From Oligoflexia bacterium (GTDB lineage Bacteria > Bdellovibrionota > Bacteriovoracia > Bacteriovoracales > Bacteriovoracaceae): a DNA stretch of 46,263 nt. Shown here piece by piece: positions 1-9,232 of the stretch; within the stretch, counting starts at the first letter, position 1; the number at the start of each line of letters is the position of its first letter. Where the stretch lies: positions 1 to 46,263 of the forward strand of contig JADGAM010000014.1 of assembly GCA_015232015.1 (NCBI GenBank). Direction: 5' to 3'. A model generated the notes under the pieces. That model had not been told where the DNA came from. It saw nothing but the letters and a program-made list of their open reading frames with translations, and did no database searches. Position numbers and translations under genes: made by a program.

Positions 1-9
1 CCAGAAGAA

Positions 10-981
10 ATGAAAAAATTTGAGACAAGCTATGCAATTATTGTTGCAGAATTATTTAATCGTCTTTACTTAAATGAAGCGGCAAAATTATCAGAGACAA
101 TTTTTTACAAATTATGCAACAAAGGTGTTAACTCACAAAAAATAAATATCTTTTACAAAAATGCGATCTTAGTTTATTTGGCCGATAATCGTATAGATGA
201 AGCAATGACTTTGTTAAAGAAAAGTGATCAATGTAATATTCCTCCAAGATATGTGCGCGAAACAGGAATGGAATTAGTAAAATCACTTACTAAGTTAAAA
301 AGATACGACAGTTTTGAAGGTCTAATAAAATATTTAGATAATGGAACATATATACCATATTTAATTAAAGCATATGCTGATTTAAAAGATGCATATTTAA
401 AATCAGCTCGTTTTGAAGAGGCCAAAGATATTGAGAATAAGATACTAAAATATTATTTTGATAGCAAGAGACGCTCAGAGAATATGGAGTTAGAAGATCT
501 TGATGAAATAGCTAAAATTTTCATAGTTAAATTAAAGGGAAAATCAAACGAATTTAAAAAGATAAATTTAAGCTATCCAGAAGAACAATATAATAAAATT
601 TTAAAGTTAAAATTGGCAAAGCTAGATGAATTAACAAAGGAAGGAAATATTATTATTGAGACTGGTTCAGGAACGGGAATTTTAAATAACTATAAAATAT
701 TAAGTGAATGTTATTTGAGCTTGGCCAGTGAAATTGAAGGTTTTATTCCTCCAGGAAAATCTACTGAATATCTAGAAAGCTTTAAAAATACTATGAACAA
801 AGTTATTGTTCCTCTTAAGAGTAGATCTAATGATTTTATTAGAGATGGAAAAAAGCTCATGTTAGACAACAATATTCTATTTGAAAATAATTTGTATTTT
901 CAATTTGCAGAAAAGCATAAGGAACTACCACGTAGCTTTTTTGATTCTGGCATCTTAATGGACCGACGAGGTAGTAAATGA
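10..981 (+). CDS. TPR-like helical protein, probably 5'-partial
   Basis: The frame is open to the left edge of the window (three more codons before the ATG at 10), so this may be the C-terminal part of a longer protein. The sequence is helical and lysine-rich, with degenerate tetratricopeptide-like units such as YADLKDAYLKSARFEEAKDI (around residues 120-140). I see no signal peptide at the ATG. Its stop overlaps the next start by 4 nt (ATGA), so it is translationally coupled to the TPR lipoprotein at 978. Given the FHA/AgmX protein downstream, it may be a large TPR component of a glt/agl gliding-type envelope complex; that role is inferred from context. No enzymatic motif is visible. Confidence 0.6.
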   Translation: MKKFETSYAIIVAELFNRLYLNEAAKLSETIFYKLCNKGVNSQKINIFYKNAILVYLADNRIDEAMTLLKKSDQCNIPPRYVRETGMELVKSLTKLKRYDSFEGLIKYLDNGTYIPYLIKAYADLKDAYLKSARFEEAKDIENKILKYYFDSKRRSENMELEDLDEIAKIFIVKLKGKSNEFKKINLSYPEEQYNKILKLKLAKLDELTKEGNIIIETGSGTGILNNYKILSECYLSLASEIEGFIPPGKSTEYLESFKNTMNKVIVPLKSRSNDFIRDGKKLMLDNNILFENNLYFQFAEKHKELPRSFFDSGILMDRRGSK

Positions 982-1853
982 AAAAGCAAATAATGAAAGT
1001 AATATATTTAATTATTCTAGGAATATTTCTTGTTTCATGTGCAAGCGAATCAACAAAAAATGAAAAGAATTACAAAGAAGATATAATTCAACCTCAAACT
1101 CAAAATAAAATCGTTATTGAAGAGAGCGAATATGATTATTTAAAAGATAATTACAACTACAATAATAACAGTAATAATATCAAAGAAAAGGATTCAAATA
1201 TAGCAAATATTTTAGATAGAGAAACTCTTTACAAATATAGTACCGGGTCTTTAGAAGAATTTATAAAAGACCCTAAAAGTGATCCCTTTATTAAGACATT
1301 TTCCCTATGTTATTTAAAAAAATTCATTGATGCTCGAAAAGAAATTACCCAACTATATTGGGAATATAAAAAATATCCTACATATTGGAATTTAATTGGA
1401 AATTGTCTGTTATTAGAGGGAGACCTTGCAAAGGCACGTCTTTATTATAATAAAGCATTAGAACTAGATGCTAATTATACTCCTGCTTTGAATAATTTAG
1501 GAATTTTATATTTAAAAGAAAAAAGAGAACAAAAAGCACTGGCAGCATTTATTAAAGCTTCAAAAAGTAGTTTATTTACAATTACTCCAATGTACAATCT
1601 TGCAAATTTATATACTAAATATGGGTTAATAGAAAAGGCATTGCCTGTATTTGAAACTTTTTATGCCAATGATGTGGCCTCAAATGGAATTTATTTTCCT
1701 GAACTTTCTTTAAATTATTCTTACGTTCTTATGTTAAGCGGCCAAGAACATCGAGCAAAAGAAATTTTTAATACTATAGATTTTAACAAGATTAAAGAAG
1801 ATCCAAAATTAGAAAAAATATATTATGAGATTAGAAATTATATAAGTAATTAA
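978..1853 (+). CDS. TPR-containing outer-membrane lipoprotein
   Basis: A signal peptide ends in a canonical lipobox (LVSC, cysteine near residue 21). An Asn/Lys-rich low-complexity linker runs to about residue 85. TPR units follow between about 130 and 240, for example YWNLIGNCLLLEGDLAKARL and ALNNLGILYLKEKREQKALA. Such lipoproteins scaffold multi-protein envelope machines. The position between a TPR protein and an FHA-AgmX protein resembles the AglT/GltE-type neighbourhood of myxobacterial and Bdellovibrio gliding clusters. It starts inside the stop of the upstream gene (ATGA). The fold is well supported; the machine it serves is an inference. Confidence 0.7.
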   Translation: MKKQIMKVIYLIILGIFLVSCASESTKNEKNYKEDIIQPQTQNKIVIEESEYDYLKDNYNYNNNSNNIKEKDSNIANILDRETLYKYSTGSLEEFIKDPKSDPFIKTFSLCYLKKFIDARKEITQLYWEYKKYPTYWNLIGNCLLLEGDLAKARLYYNKALELDANYTPALNNLGILYLKEKREQKALAAFIKASKSSLFTITPMYNLANLYTKYGLIEKALPVFETFYANDVASNGIYFPELSLNYSYVLMLSGQEHRAKEIFNTIDFNKIKEDPKLEKIYYEIRNYISN

Positions 1854-1877
1854 ATATTATTAAGGATATGAAGATAT

Positions 1878-2357
1878 ATGATAAGCAAGAAAAAAAAATT
1901 AATTATCTCATTAATGTTAATATTGATGTTTGTATTATTTAATTTACAAATATCTTTTGCGGAAAATAATGAAGATGATATTAAAAAAGAAATAATTAAA
2001 AGCAAAAAAACATCTATTAAAAGATCAATAGCTAGTTCTGATGATGATATTGAAAATGCTAATCCAAATGAAATAGAAGAAGTTGTTGCAGATGATGGTA
2101 AAAATGATGTTGCTATTGTGAAAATGAAAAATAGTACAAAAGATGCTAATGCTAATAAAACTAGTAGAGATAAAAATGTTATTAAATATAAAAATTATGA
2201 AAAATTTAATTTTGATGAATTAGATGTTGCGGGAGAGGGTGCCAGTGAAGGAGGAATATCGATAGTTCCAAGGGAAGAAAGAAAATATAAAAATAAACTT
2301 CCAGAAAAAAATAATTTTAATTACGAAATTAAGAAGACTATTAATACTGTTAATTAA
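1878..2357 (+). CDS. small exported protein of unknown function
   Basis: The 159-residue protein has a lysine-rich N terminus and a hydrophobic stretch (LIISLMLILMFVLF) ending at about ISFA/EN, a typical Sec signal peptide. The mature part is acidic then basic, rich in Asp, Lys and Asn, with no recognisable domain and probably little fixed structure. An AAGGA sits upstream of the ATG. It lies between the TPR lipoprotein and the FHA/AgmX gene on the same strand with short gaps (24 and 59 nt), so it is probably in the same operon and may be a periplasmic accessory factor. I do not recognise the family. Confidence 0.65.
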   Translation: MISKKKKLIISLMLILMFVLFNLQISFAENNEDDIKKEIIKSKKTSIKRSIASSDDDIENANPNEIEEVVADDGKNDVAIVKMKNSTKDANANKTSRDKNVIKYKNYEKFNFDELDVAGEGASEGGISIVPREERKYKNKLPEKNNFNYEIKKTINTVN

Positions 2358-2416
2358 ATTAATGTTAACTAAATTAATTTAACTTAAATTCTTTATATCT
2401 GAAGGAGTTTTAAAAA

Positions 2417-4540
2417 GTGAATACTCTTGAAAATTTTGAAACATTTTTCGAATTAATTCCTGTTTCAGCAAAAATAAAGAGTAATAAAAGCGCTCTCCTT
2501 TTAAAGAAAAAGAGAATTATAGTAGGTAGTTCAGAACATTGTGATTTAATAATTAGACATTCTAAAATTCAGGCCATCCATGCAGTAATTGAATTGGGAA
2601 AAGAAAAAGACTGCGGCATTCTATATGATATGAACAGTGTGACTGGCACATTTGTTAACAATGAAAAGATTATTACTTCCAATTTCAAAATAGGGGACAA
2701 AATTTCTTTTGGTGGAATTGAATTCATATTTAAAAATTATGTTAAAGAAGATATTTTACCTCCGATATTAGATATTTTGACTGAACAAAAGATTGGGAAA
2801 AATGCTGAACAAAGAGTTGAACAAAAAATAGAGCAAAAGATTGAACAACAGGCAAAGACACTTCCAGAAACACCAAGTAAATTTTCTTCAACAGCTACTA
2901 TAAAACTAAAAGAAGCACTTACTAATCTATTAACTGATAAAAATGAAAAATATTCTATTGCATATCCACTAACAAGAGATCCTAAGGCCATCTATAGTGA
3001 ATATATTTTTGAAGATAGCGATACAATTTATCCAATATTTAAATACTCTGATGATATAAAAGCTGTAGAAGTTATTATTTTGTTTAAAGAAAGAATTTAT
3101 CTTGTAGATTACTTTTTATTAGAGGGTAATAATAAAACAATTTATTTGCAAGGGATGCTAAAAGAGAAAGATAAATATAATGTACATAATAGAATGTCTG
3201 ACTCTGGTGTTGAATATGTTCACTTAGGTAAAAATGAAAAAATTGAATTTATAGAAATTAACGCTAATGAAGCATATATAAGTCCCATTGAAGGACATGA
3301 ATTATTACGTTTATCAGATAAAAATAACATAAATACAGTTCGTAAAACAGCTATTAAATTTAAATTGCAAAATGATGATATATTACGTTTTAAATTAAAT
3401 GATACTCAAATCTTTGTAAGGAAAACTAATTCTCCTCCCCAACTTGCTAATCCTCCATTTTTAAGGCGAGATAAGGATTTAAGAAAATATTTATATATAA
3501 GTCTTTTAAGTGTTTTACTGCTTTTATTTTTTGTCATGACAGTGAAAATAGATAAAGAAGAATTCGAAGAAAAAGCACCAGAGAGATTGGCCACTGTTTT
3601 ATATAAAATGGAAGATAAAAAAATAATTGAGGAGAGAAAAAAATTTTTAACCAAACCTCCAATTGAACAAAAGATCGAACAAAAGATCTGGCCCAAGAAA
3701 GAAATTCCAAAAAAAGAACCACCGAAAGTAGAAGAAAAAATAGTTGCAAAACCAGCTGAGCTAAGTAAACCAAAGCTTGCACCAAAAGTTGCTGAACCTC
3801 CAAAGGCAGCAAAATCAACGACAGCAAATCCAACACGTCCTAGTGAAATTCCTAAAGTAAATGATGTTAGAGGCGGCGGAGTTCCTTCTATTAGAACAGT
3901 TGATATGAAATTTAAATCTCCGGGGCATGTTGATGCATATAAATCTGAAGATTTTGCAAGTACCATAAATACTATGGTGGCCAGAGGATCTTCTGCTGTA
4001 AAAAGTGTTCATGAAGTATCTTGGGCCGATGGTGGAAGTGGATTTATAAAAACTCAAACCATTGGTTCACCCGATGGAACTTCTCTAAAACATGCTGTAA
4101 TTGAGGCCGGCAGTAAAGATGGAATTAAAGGAGTAAATACTACCGTACTAGATCAAGGGCAAGGTAAATTAGATGAAGTTGGTGAAAAGAAAGGAATATA
4201 TACTGCGGGAACATCCACAAACACTGTTATTATGGGCTCAATAGATCCAGCAATCATTAGAAAAATTTTAATAGATCACTTACCTGAATTTAGATATTGC
4301 TATCAAAAACAACTTGATCGAAGTCCAAAAGAATTTGAAGGAGTGATTCCTATTACATTTGTAATTGGAGCTTCAGGTCGTGTAGTGAAAGCAGGAATTG
4401 ATGGAGATACTAGCTTACCAGTTAATGTTCATGAATGTGTTGTGAATGTATTAAAATCGATTCAATTTCCAGCACCCAAAGGTGGAGGTCAAGTAGAGAC
4501 TCATCAACCAATTCGTTTCTATCCTAAACGAATATACTAG
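2417..4540 (+). CDS. FHA domain / AgmX-PglI C-terminal domain protein
   Basis: The GTG start has a strong GAAGGAG at 2401-2407. An N-terminal FHA domain (about 20-110; GSSEHCDLIIRHSKIQAIHA) binds phosphothreonine peptides in known members. A stretch with EQKIEQKIEQ repeats, a less conserved globular region, one membrane segment (about 357-377) and a Lys/Pro/Glu-rich spanning linker follow. The final hundred residues (about 605-707; PEFRYCYQKQLDRSPKEFEG ... FVIGASGRVVKAGI) match the AgmX/PglI C-terminal domain, a TonB-C-like module. Order: cytoplasmic phospho-sensor, inner-membrane anchor, periplasm-spanning arm. In Myxococcus such proteins (GltJ/AgmX) belong to the gliding machinery. It is last in the operon, and a hairpin lies beyond the stop. 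Confidence 0.85.
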   Translation: MNTLENFETFFELIPVSAKIKSNKSALLLKKKRIIVGSSEHCDLIIRHSKIQAIHAVIELGKEKDCGILYDMNSVTGTFVNNEKIITSNFKIGDKISFGGIEFIFKNYVKEDILPPILDILTEQKIGKNAEQRVEQKIEQKIEQQAKTLPETPSKFSSTATIKLKEALTNLLTDKNEKYSIAYPLTRDPKAIYSEYIFEDSDTIYPIFKYSDDIKAVEVIILFKERIYLVDYFLLEGNNKTIYLQGMLKEKDKYNVHNRMSDSGVEYVHLGKNEKIEFIEINANEAYISPIEGHELLRLSDKNNINTVRKTAIKFKLQNDDILRFKLNDTQIFVRKTNSPPQLANPPFLRRDKDLRKYLYISLLSVLLLLFFVMTVKIDKEEFEEKAPERLATVLYKMEDKKIIEERKKFLTKPPIEQKIEQKIWPKKEIPKKEPPKVEEKIVAKPAELSKPKLAPKVAEPPKAAKSTTANPTRPSEIPKVNDVRGGGVPSIRTVDMKFKSPGHVDAYKSEDFASTINTMVARGSSAVKSVHEVSWADGGSGFIKTQTIGSPDGTSLKHAVIEAGSKDGIKGVNTTVLDQGQGKLDEVGEKKGIYTAGTSTNTVIMGSIDPAIIRKILIDHLPEFRYCYQKQLDRSPKEFEGVIPITFVIGASGRVVKAGIDGDTSLPVNVHECVVNVLKSIQFPAPKGGGQVETHQPIRFYPKRIY

Positions 4541-4547
4541 CGGCCGT

Positions 4548-4567
4548 GACGTGCTATCTTAGCAGTC
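4548..4567. terminator. candidate bidirectional hairpin between convergent genes
   Basis: GAC(G)TGCTA-TCT-TAGCAGTC forms an 8-bp stem with one bulged G and a 3-nt loop. It sits in the 35-nt gap between the TAG of the FHA/AgmX gene and the stop of the convergent glycosidase. A T-rich run follows on the + strand after about 10 nt. Position favours a terminator; the offset T-tract makes it imperfect. Confidence 0.4.
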
Positions 4568-4575
4568 GTTAATTC

Positions 4576-6021
4576 TTATTTTTTTTTCCAAAGTTCATCT
4601 TTATAAAGAAAATAAACTTCTCTTAAATTTCTTTGAAGATCATCATAAACTTGGTTTTTTCCACTATTAAGACCAACTAAACCAAACCACTCTTCATGGC
4701 CTAGTTCATCTGGGAAAGGAGCTCCCCAAGGCATTCTTGAGTTATGAATAAATGATTCATTAACTTTTTGTTGCTTCCACCACTCATCACTCCATTCAAA
4801 AGCACAACCACCAATTGCAGGTCCAGATTCATTTACTTCTACACTATGTTTAACAATATCCATCCAATTTCCACGATGATACTCGCTTTGAGCAGTTTGA
4901 TCTTCTTCTCCTTGAAAATCCAATCTCTGATTTCCCTTAGCTGCAAAAGCATCAGCACCATATTCAGCAACGAAAATTGGTTTATCAATGTATTTAGTAA
5001 TTTCCTTCCAAATATTTCCGAAAGTATTTCCATGATAAACATTAATACCGAAAATATCTATATCTGGAGCAAGTTCACTGTAATACTTAAATAAACGATC
5101 TCGGTTACCATAATCTCCCCAACTACTAATAGCAACTGGATGATTTGGATCAAGTTGATGAATGAGTTTGGCTGCTTCATTTAAAAAGGTAATGTACTGA
5201 CGTAGATAAACACCAGCATTGCTATTTGTTCCTGGAAATTCATTCTCATTACCTAGCAGCCACATTAGTACATAAGGTTCATCTTTATGGTCCATTACTT
5301 GATCTCTTACATATTCTAGCATTTTTTCTCTTTGAATTGGATCGGTGTAATCTGTACCTTGAGACCAAGGAGCATCTGAGCCAATTGTGTATGCTCCAAA
5401 GAAATTTCCCATGATTACTCTTATTCCATAAGAATAATAAAGATCTCGTAAAACATTTTTATTAAATTCTTCTGCTACGTAACTAGCTTTTGAAATGGAA
5501 CTGTACAATCTGATTGCATTCACACCCATTTCTTTCATTAAAGCAAAGTCACCAACGGTTTTTTCTGAAGGATCTTTTATATTGTTGTTGTTCGAATCCA
5601 CCCAAGTATCGTAGGCAGCATCACATTTGCCATTCCCATTATCATCCCTTTTCATCCAATCGGTTTGTGCTCCAGGAAGTGTATCTGGGCTAAGACCAAT
5701 TTTTGTAGGGGAGTAAGATACAGCTTTCACAACAAAGGGTTCTCCATCAACTAGTAAATTCCACCCTCCCTTATAATTTTTTTCTACTGTTACGATAGAA
5801 GTTAACTTGTTATTTGAATTAGGCGAAAAAAGTGAAACTGATTTATTATTAAAAAGTGGGTATGGAAAATTTGTGATAGACCAAATATCATCATTTATGC
5901 TTGCAGGTTCTTTTTTGAAAAGTTGATGTGCATTAGAATTTGCAGAATAAATTAATAAGAAACAAAATAAAATTAAGAGTAGGCCAATGACCTTTTTGAA
6001 TGAGTAACACACAATATACAT
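4576..6021 (-). CDS. exported clan-A (GH2/GH5-like TIM barrel) glycoside hydrolase
   Basis: A signal peptide (VIGLLLILFCFLLIYSANSNA) precedes a beta/alpha barrel typical of retaining clan GH-A glycosidases. LLGNENE (strand 4) holds the Asn-Glu acid/base and FVAEYGAD (strand 7) the nucleophile Glu. MGVNAIRLYSS is the usual barrel entry motif. After the first strand there is an insert with two Asp/Asn-rich loops (DDNGNGKCD and DSNNNNIKD) that look like EF-hand-type calcium sites. It would act on beta-linked polysaccharide outside the cytoplasm, such as prey or environmental glycans; the substrate is unknown. A GH2 TIM-barrel or GH72-like transglycosylase assignment is equally possible. It is a single gene convergent with the FHA/AgmX operon. 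Confidence 0.75.
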   Translation of the reverse strand: MYIVCYSFKKVIGLLLILFCFLLIYSANSNAHQLFKKEPASINDDIWSITNFPYPLFNNKSVSLFSPNSNNKLTSIVTVEKNYKGGWNLLVDGEPFVVKAVSYSPTKIGLSPDTLPGAQTDWMKRDDNGNGKCDAAYDTWVDSNNNNIKDPSEKTVGDFALMKEMGVNAIRLYSSISKASYVAEEFNKNVLRDLYYSYGIRVIMGNFFGAYTIGSDAPWSQGTDYTDPIQREKMLEYVRDQVMDHKDEPYVLMWLLGNENEFPGTNSNAGVYLRQYITFLNEAAKLIHQLDPNHPVAISSWGDYGNRDRLFKYYSELAPDIDIFGINVYHGNTFGNIWKEITKYIDKPIFVAEYGADAFAAKGNQRLDFQGEEDQTAQSEYHRGNWMDIVKHSVEVNESGPAIGGCAFEWSDEWWKQQKVNESFIHNSRMPWGAPFPDELGHEEWFGLVGLNSGKNQVYDDLQRNLREVYFLYKDELWKKK

Positions 6022-6168
6022 AGATTCTCCCTGTTATAAATTATAAAGTAATAATTTTTATTAATAACTCTTATTAATTAAAAAACTTATCTTGAAATGA
6101 AAATAAAAGGAATTAAAAAATATAAACAAAATCTTTCAAAAGAGGAAAAGGCAACTTTAATAGATTAG

Positions 6169-6642
6169 CTAGTTAGTTAGTTCTAATTCACTTTTACAAT
6201 TAATACATAATTCACTGGTAGGATCTATAAGAAGTCTTTTATATGGAATGGGTGAGTCACACTCTATGCAAATTCCATATTGGCCATATTCCATTCGTTT
6301 TAATGCTTTATTTACTCTATTTTCAATATTTCCATCACGATTCATAAACAACCAAAGTCTTTCGGCATCTGCCTCTTGTCCTGCCATATCCGCAGCATCC
6401 TTAGTTGCTTCATGGCTAGAATACCTTATCTGTTCTAATCGTGCCTCTCGAGTTACACGAAGTATCTCTTTTTGTTCTTCAAGAATTTTTTTTATACTTA
6501 ATAAATCCTCTTGCTCGAGAGCATTTGGTTTATTCCTTGTATTCTCTCTGCCTCTGAATTCACTGCTTTCACTGTTTTTTAAATTTAACATTTCCATTGC
6601 TTCTTTCGCTCCATTTACAGTTTTTATTACATTCCCACTCAA
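6169..6642 (-). CDS. DksA/TraR-family C4 zinc-finger protein
   Basis: The C-terminal ICIECDSPIPYKRLLI ... CINCKSEL is the DksA/TraR zinc finger (CxxC-x17-CxxC), preceded by MEYGQYGIC typical of this family. The N-terminal half is a predicted coiled coil (SIKKILEEQKEILRVTREARLEQ). Such proteins insert into the RNA polymerase secondary channel and tune initiation, with ppGpp in the case of DksA. The ORF-track start is a TTG with no visible ribosome site. An ATG at 6597, preceded on the minus strand by GGAG at a somewhat long spacing, is more likely and gives about 142 residues. Single gene; the coding end overlaps a TAGTTAGTTAG stop-rich tract. Confidence 0.85.
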   Translation of the reverse strand: MSGNVIKTVNGAKEAMEMLNLKNSESSEFRGRENTRNKPNALEQEDLLSIKKILEEQKEILRVTREARLEQIRYSSHEATKDAADMAGQEADAERLWLFMNRDGNIENRVNKALKRMEYGQYGICIECDSPIPYKRLLIDPTSELCINCKSELELTN

Positions 6643-6919
6643 TATAATTAATTTGCGTACCCGTAATCATTTATTTAAACTTGTAATTTATAATCTATAT
6701 TTTATGTATTATTCAAGTTAAAGATTTTTGAGAACAAATGTGAAGATATTTATTACAAAAATATTTTCAGTTTTTTAACAGAAAAATTTAATAATGTAAG
6801 AAAAAAATAGAAATAAATTAATTATTTTCTAATGTAATTAGTCAGTTTTTTTTGAAATTACATCAATTACTACATTACTACATTAAATATTTTATTTTTT
6901 TCGCAGAGAGGATTTCAAA

Positions 6920-8002
6920 ATGTTAAAAGTAAAATTGGAAAAAATTACTAAATTGATTTTTATAATAATTACTCTTATGATTTTAGGCATTGCTTCTATT
7001 TCCTGTAATTCAGAAGTAAAATCCAGACCAAATTTTGTTTATAAACCTGCACCCAAAGCAGGTATCGCAGTAAAGATTGCAGGACGTGAAATTAATTACG
7101 AAGAATTTTACTCTGGTATTGAGGGAGATATTTTTGAAGCAGAACAAAAACTCTATGAAATAAAAATTGATAGAATAAAGGCCATGCTCTTAAAAGAATT
7201 AATGGAGAAAGACCCAAGAAAAGTTGGTTTAACAAATGATGAATTTCTTATTAAATACATCAGTAAAAATAAAACTCCTTCCAGTAAAGATATAGATAAA
7301 TTTATCGAAGAAAAAAAGATTCCTAAAGAAAATATTAATGATGAAGTCAAAGATAGAGTAAAAAAATATCTTGAAATTGAACTTAAAAAAAGTGCTGTTG
7401 ATGATTGGTTAACTGAATCAACAAAAATTACACCGGTTGAGATTTATTTTGAAAAACCAAAAAGATCTGTTTTTAATATTACTATTGGTGATTCTCCTGC
7501 ATATGGAGCAGTTGATGCTAAGGTAACGATCATTTTGTTTGCTGATTACCAATGTCCTTTTACCGCCAGAGGATTTCAATTATTAGAAAATATTAGCGAC
7601 AAGTATGGTAAGAAAAAAATCAAAGTAGTATTTAAGCATTATCCACTTTCATATCATGTTATGGCGTATCTATTGGCCTCTGCAAGTATGTGCATTTATG
7701 AAAATGATCAGGATAATTTTTGGAAATTTTCAAAACTTATTTTTCAAGATCAAACCAATCTTTCTAGAGATGCAATTAAGGAAAAGGCAAAGAAATCTGG
7801 CATAAGCTCCAAGGATATGGAAATATTTGAAAAATGTATGGATGGAAAGAAATTTGCTAATAAAATAGACGTAGACTTGGAAATAGGTCGAAAAATTGGA
7901 GTTAAGGCCACACCAACATTTTTTATAAATGGGAAAATGATTAACGGTATTATTGCTCAAGATACTTTTGAGGATATAATTGATGAAGAGTTAGCAAGAT
8001 AA
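6920..8002 (+). CDS. DsbA-fold (thioredoxin_4) lipoprotein with a single active-site Cys
   Basis: AGAGGA lies 7 nt before the ATG. A signal peptide ends at a probable lipobox (ASISC). Residues 45-170 form a helical SurA/chaperone-like N-terminal region (GIAVKIAGREINYEEF). Residues 185-355 are a DsbA-like thioredoxin domain: VTIILFADYQCPFT at the active site, FKHYPLSYH, and the cis-proline loop VKATPTFFING. The active site reads CPFT, so the second cysteine of CxxC is missing. It cannot be a classic dithiol oxidase and could act as a monothiol isomerase/reductase or a binding domain. It is a single gene with its own ~280-nt upstream region, probably periplasmic and membrane-tethered. Confidence 0.8.
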   Translation: MLKVKLEKITKLIFIIITLMILGIASISCNSEVKSRPNFVYKPAPKAGIAVKIAGREINYEEFYSGIEGDIFEAEQKLYEIKIDRIKAMLLKELMEKDPRKVGLTNDEFLIKYISKNKTPSSKDIDKFIEEKKIPKENINDEVKDRVKKYLEIELKKSAVDDWLTESTKITPVEIYFEKPKRSVFNITIGDSPAYGAVDAKVTIILFADYQCPFTARGFQLLENISDKYGKKKIKVVFKHYPLSYHVMAYLLASASMCIYENDQDNFWKFSKLIFQDQTNLSRDAIKEKAKKSGISSKDMEIFEKCMDGKKFANKIDVDLEIGRKIGVKATPTFFINGKMINGIIAQDTFEDIIDEELAR

Positions 8003-8071
8003 TAAATGCGGATGAAAAATTTCATATTTCTGTCATAAAAATTACTCTGACAAAATCCTTTTATTATATTT

Positions 8072-9172
8072 TTACAATGATTTTGGGGGTATAGTTTTAA
8101 CTATACTAACTTTTTCAGGTGTAATGGAAAATGTTCCATCATCTTTAAATGTAAAAATTCTTTGCCTTTCTAAAATTAAATTTCCTTTTATATTTCCTTT
8201 AATATCAAAATCGATAACTTGCTTGCCATCACCATAATATAGAAGAGAATAATTAATTTTCGTAGTAGCAAATAATTGGTTTCCTATAACATGATAATTA
8301 ATATTTCTCTCGCTCGCTCTTAAGGCAATTTTATCTTGATATTCCTTTTTTATTTCTTTTAATATTATTTCCATGGCCATTGGTTCAAAAGTTTGCGTTC
8401 GACTAGCAAAGGCCTGCAGTATGGCCTGATTTATATTATCCATAAATAAAGATTTATTTTTATCATTTATTAATTTATGTAAATTATCCATTAATATAGA
8501 TTTAAGCATATTTAAACTTTTGATAATTGAATTTTTAGTATCTATACTAACAGTAGATGCAGAATTTGATGTGGGTGCTGATAAAGAGGGAGAGTACACA
8601 TGGATTTCAGAAGTATTATCAAAAATTTTATATGGATATCTTTTGAAATCAGTAAGAATTTGTTTATATAACGATAATTTTTGTTTTTCAACTATTCCTT
8701 TTTTGTTGATAAATTCATTCATAATGGTGGTAGTATTTTTTTTAATTTCATTTAATAAATCCGAAACTGATTCTTGAATATCACTAGTTACTTGCTTCAT
8801 GCTAGATAAGACATCTTCAATGCTAGTGGGTATTTGGGAAGTTGATTGAGGATTTGAAAAAAAAATTCCTTCTAATCCACTGAAAAAACTTTTAAACGTA
8901 GATGCTGCTGATGTTAGATTCTCCTCTAGATAAGAAAATTTTGATTTAGTTTGAACGCTTTGGACGCTGTTGCTTTTTGTACACGAAGTTCCTGTAATTG
9001 CACTTAAGCTTGTACTTGAATCTGGAATAGCATCACTACTATATACATTTGTTGAAGTAAAGAAAATTGAAATGAGTAACAAGGTGATCATTAAAAGCAA
9101 TAACGAAAGAATAATATAATAATTTTTTTTGATGTCCATTTTTGTAAAAATATAATTCATAATAAGGCCCAA
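8072..9172 (-). CDS. membrane-anchored protein of unknown function
   Basis: The 366-residue protein has one N-terminal hydrophobic segment (IILSLLLLMITLLLISIFF), either an anchor or an uncleaved signal. A Ser/Thr-rich stretch and long amphipathic helices follow, with probable coiled coil (SSMKQVTSDIQESVSDLLNE). The C-terminal ~100 residues look like a compact beta domain (YHVIGNQLFATTKINYSLLY ... GNLILERQRIFTF). I recognise no family. It is a single gene, convergent with the DsbA-fold gene. An (AAAAAT)n simple repeat lies in its upstream region. Confidence 0.6.
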   Translation of the reverse strand: MGLIMNYIFTKMDIKKNYYIILSLLLLMITLLLISIFFTSTNVYSSDAIPDSSTSLSAITGTSCTKSNSVQSVQTKSKFSYLEENLTSAASTFKSFFSGLEGIFFSNPQSTSQIPTSIEDVLSSMKQVTSDIQESVSDLLNEIKKNTTTIMNEFINKKGIVEKQKLSLYKQILTDFKRYPYKIFDNTSEIHVYSPSLSAPTSNSASTVSIDTKNSIIKSLNMLKSILMDNLHKLINDKNKSLFMDNINQAILQAFASRTQTFEPMAMEIILKEIKKEYQDKIALRASERNINYHVIGNQLFATTKINYSLLYYGDGKQVIDFDIKGNIKGNLILERQRIFTFKDDGTFSITPEKVSIVKTIPPKSL

Positions 9173-9201
9173 TGTTTAGTATAATAAAGTTAATTAAAAC
9201 G

Positions 9202-9232
9202 AATAAAAAATAAAAATAAAAATAAAAATAAT
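9202..9232. repeat. (AAAAAT)n simple repeat upstream of an exported-protein gene
   Basis: About five tandem hexamers of AAAAAT type lie 30-60 nt upstream of the minus-strand gene ending at 8072. Such tracts can slip during replication, but this base composition is also expected in AT-rich intergenic DNA. No functional claim. Confidence 0.5.

Noticed and set aside
3406-3966. 186-aa minus-strand ORF
   Set aside because: Antisense to the FHA/AgmX gene; hydrophobic Ser/Phe-rich shadow of a Lys/Glu-rich linker.
4768-5094. 108-aa plus-strand ORF
   Set aside because: Shadow of the glycosidase gene on the other strand; no ribosome site or domain.
6248-6721. 157-aa plus-strand ORF
   Set aside because: Antisense shadow of the DksA/TraR-like zinc-finger gene.
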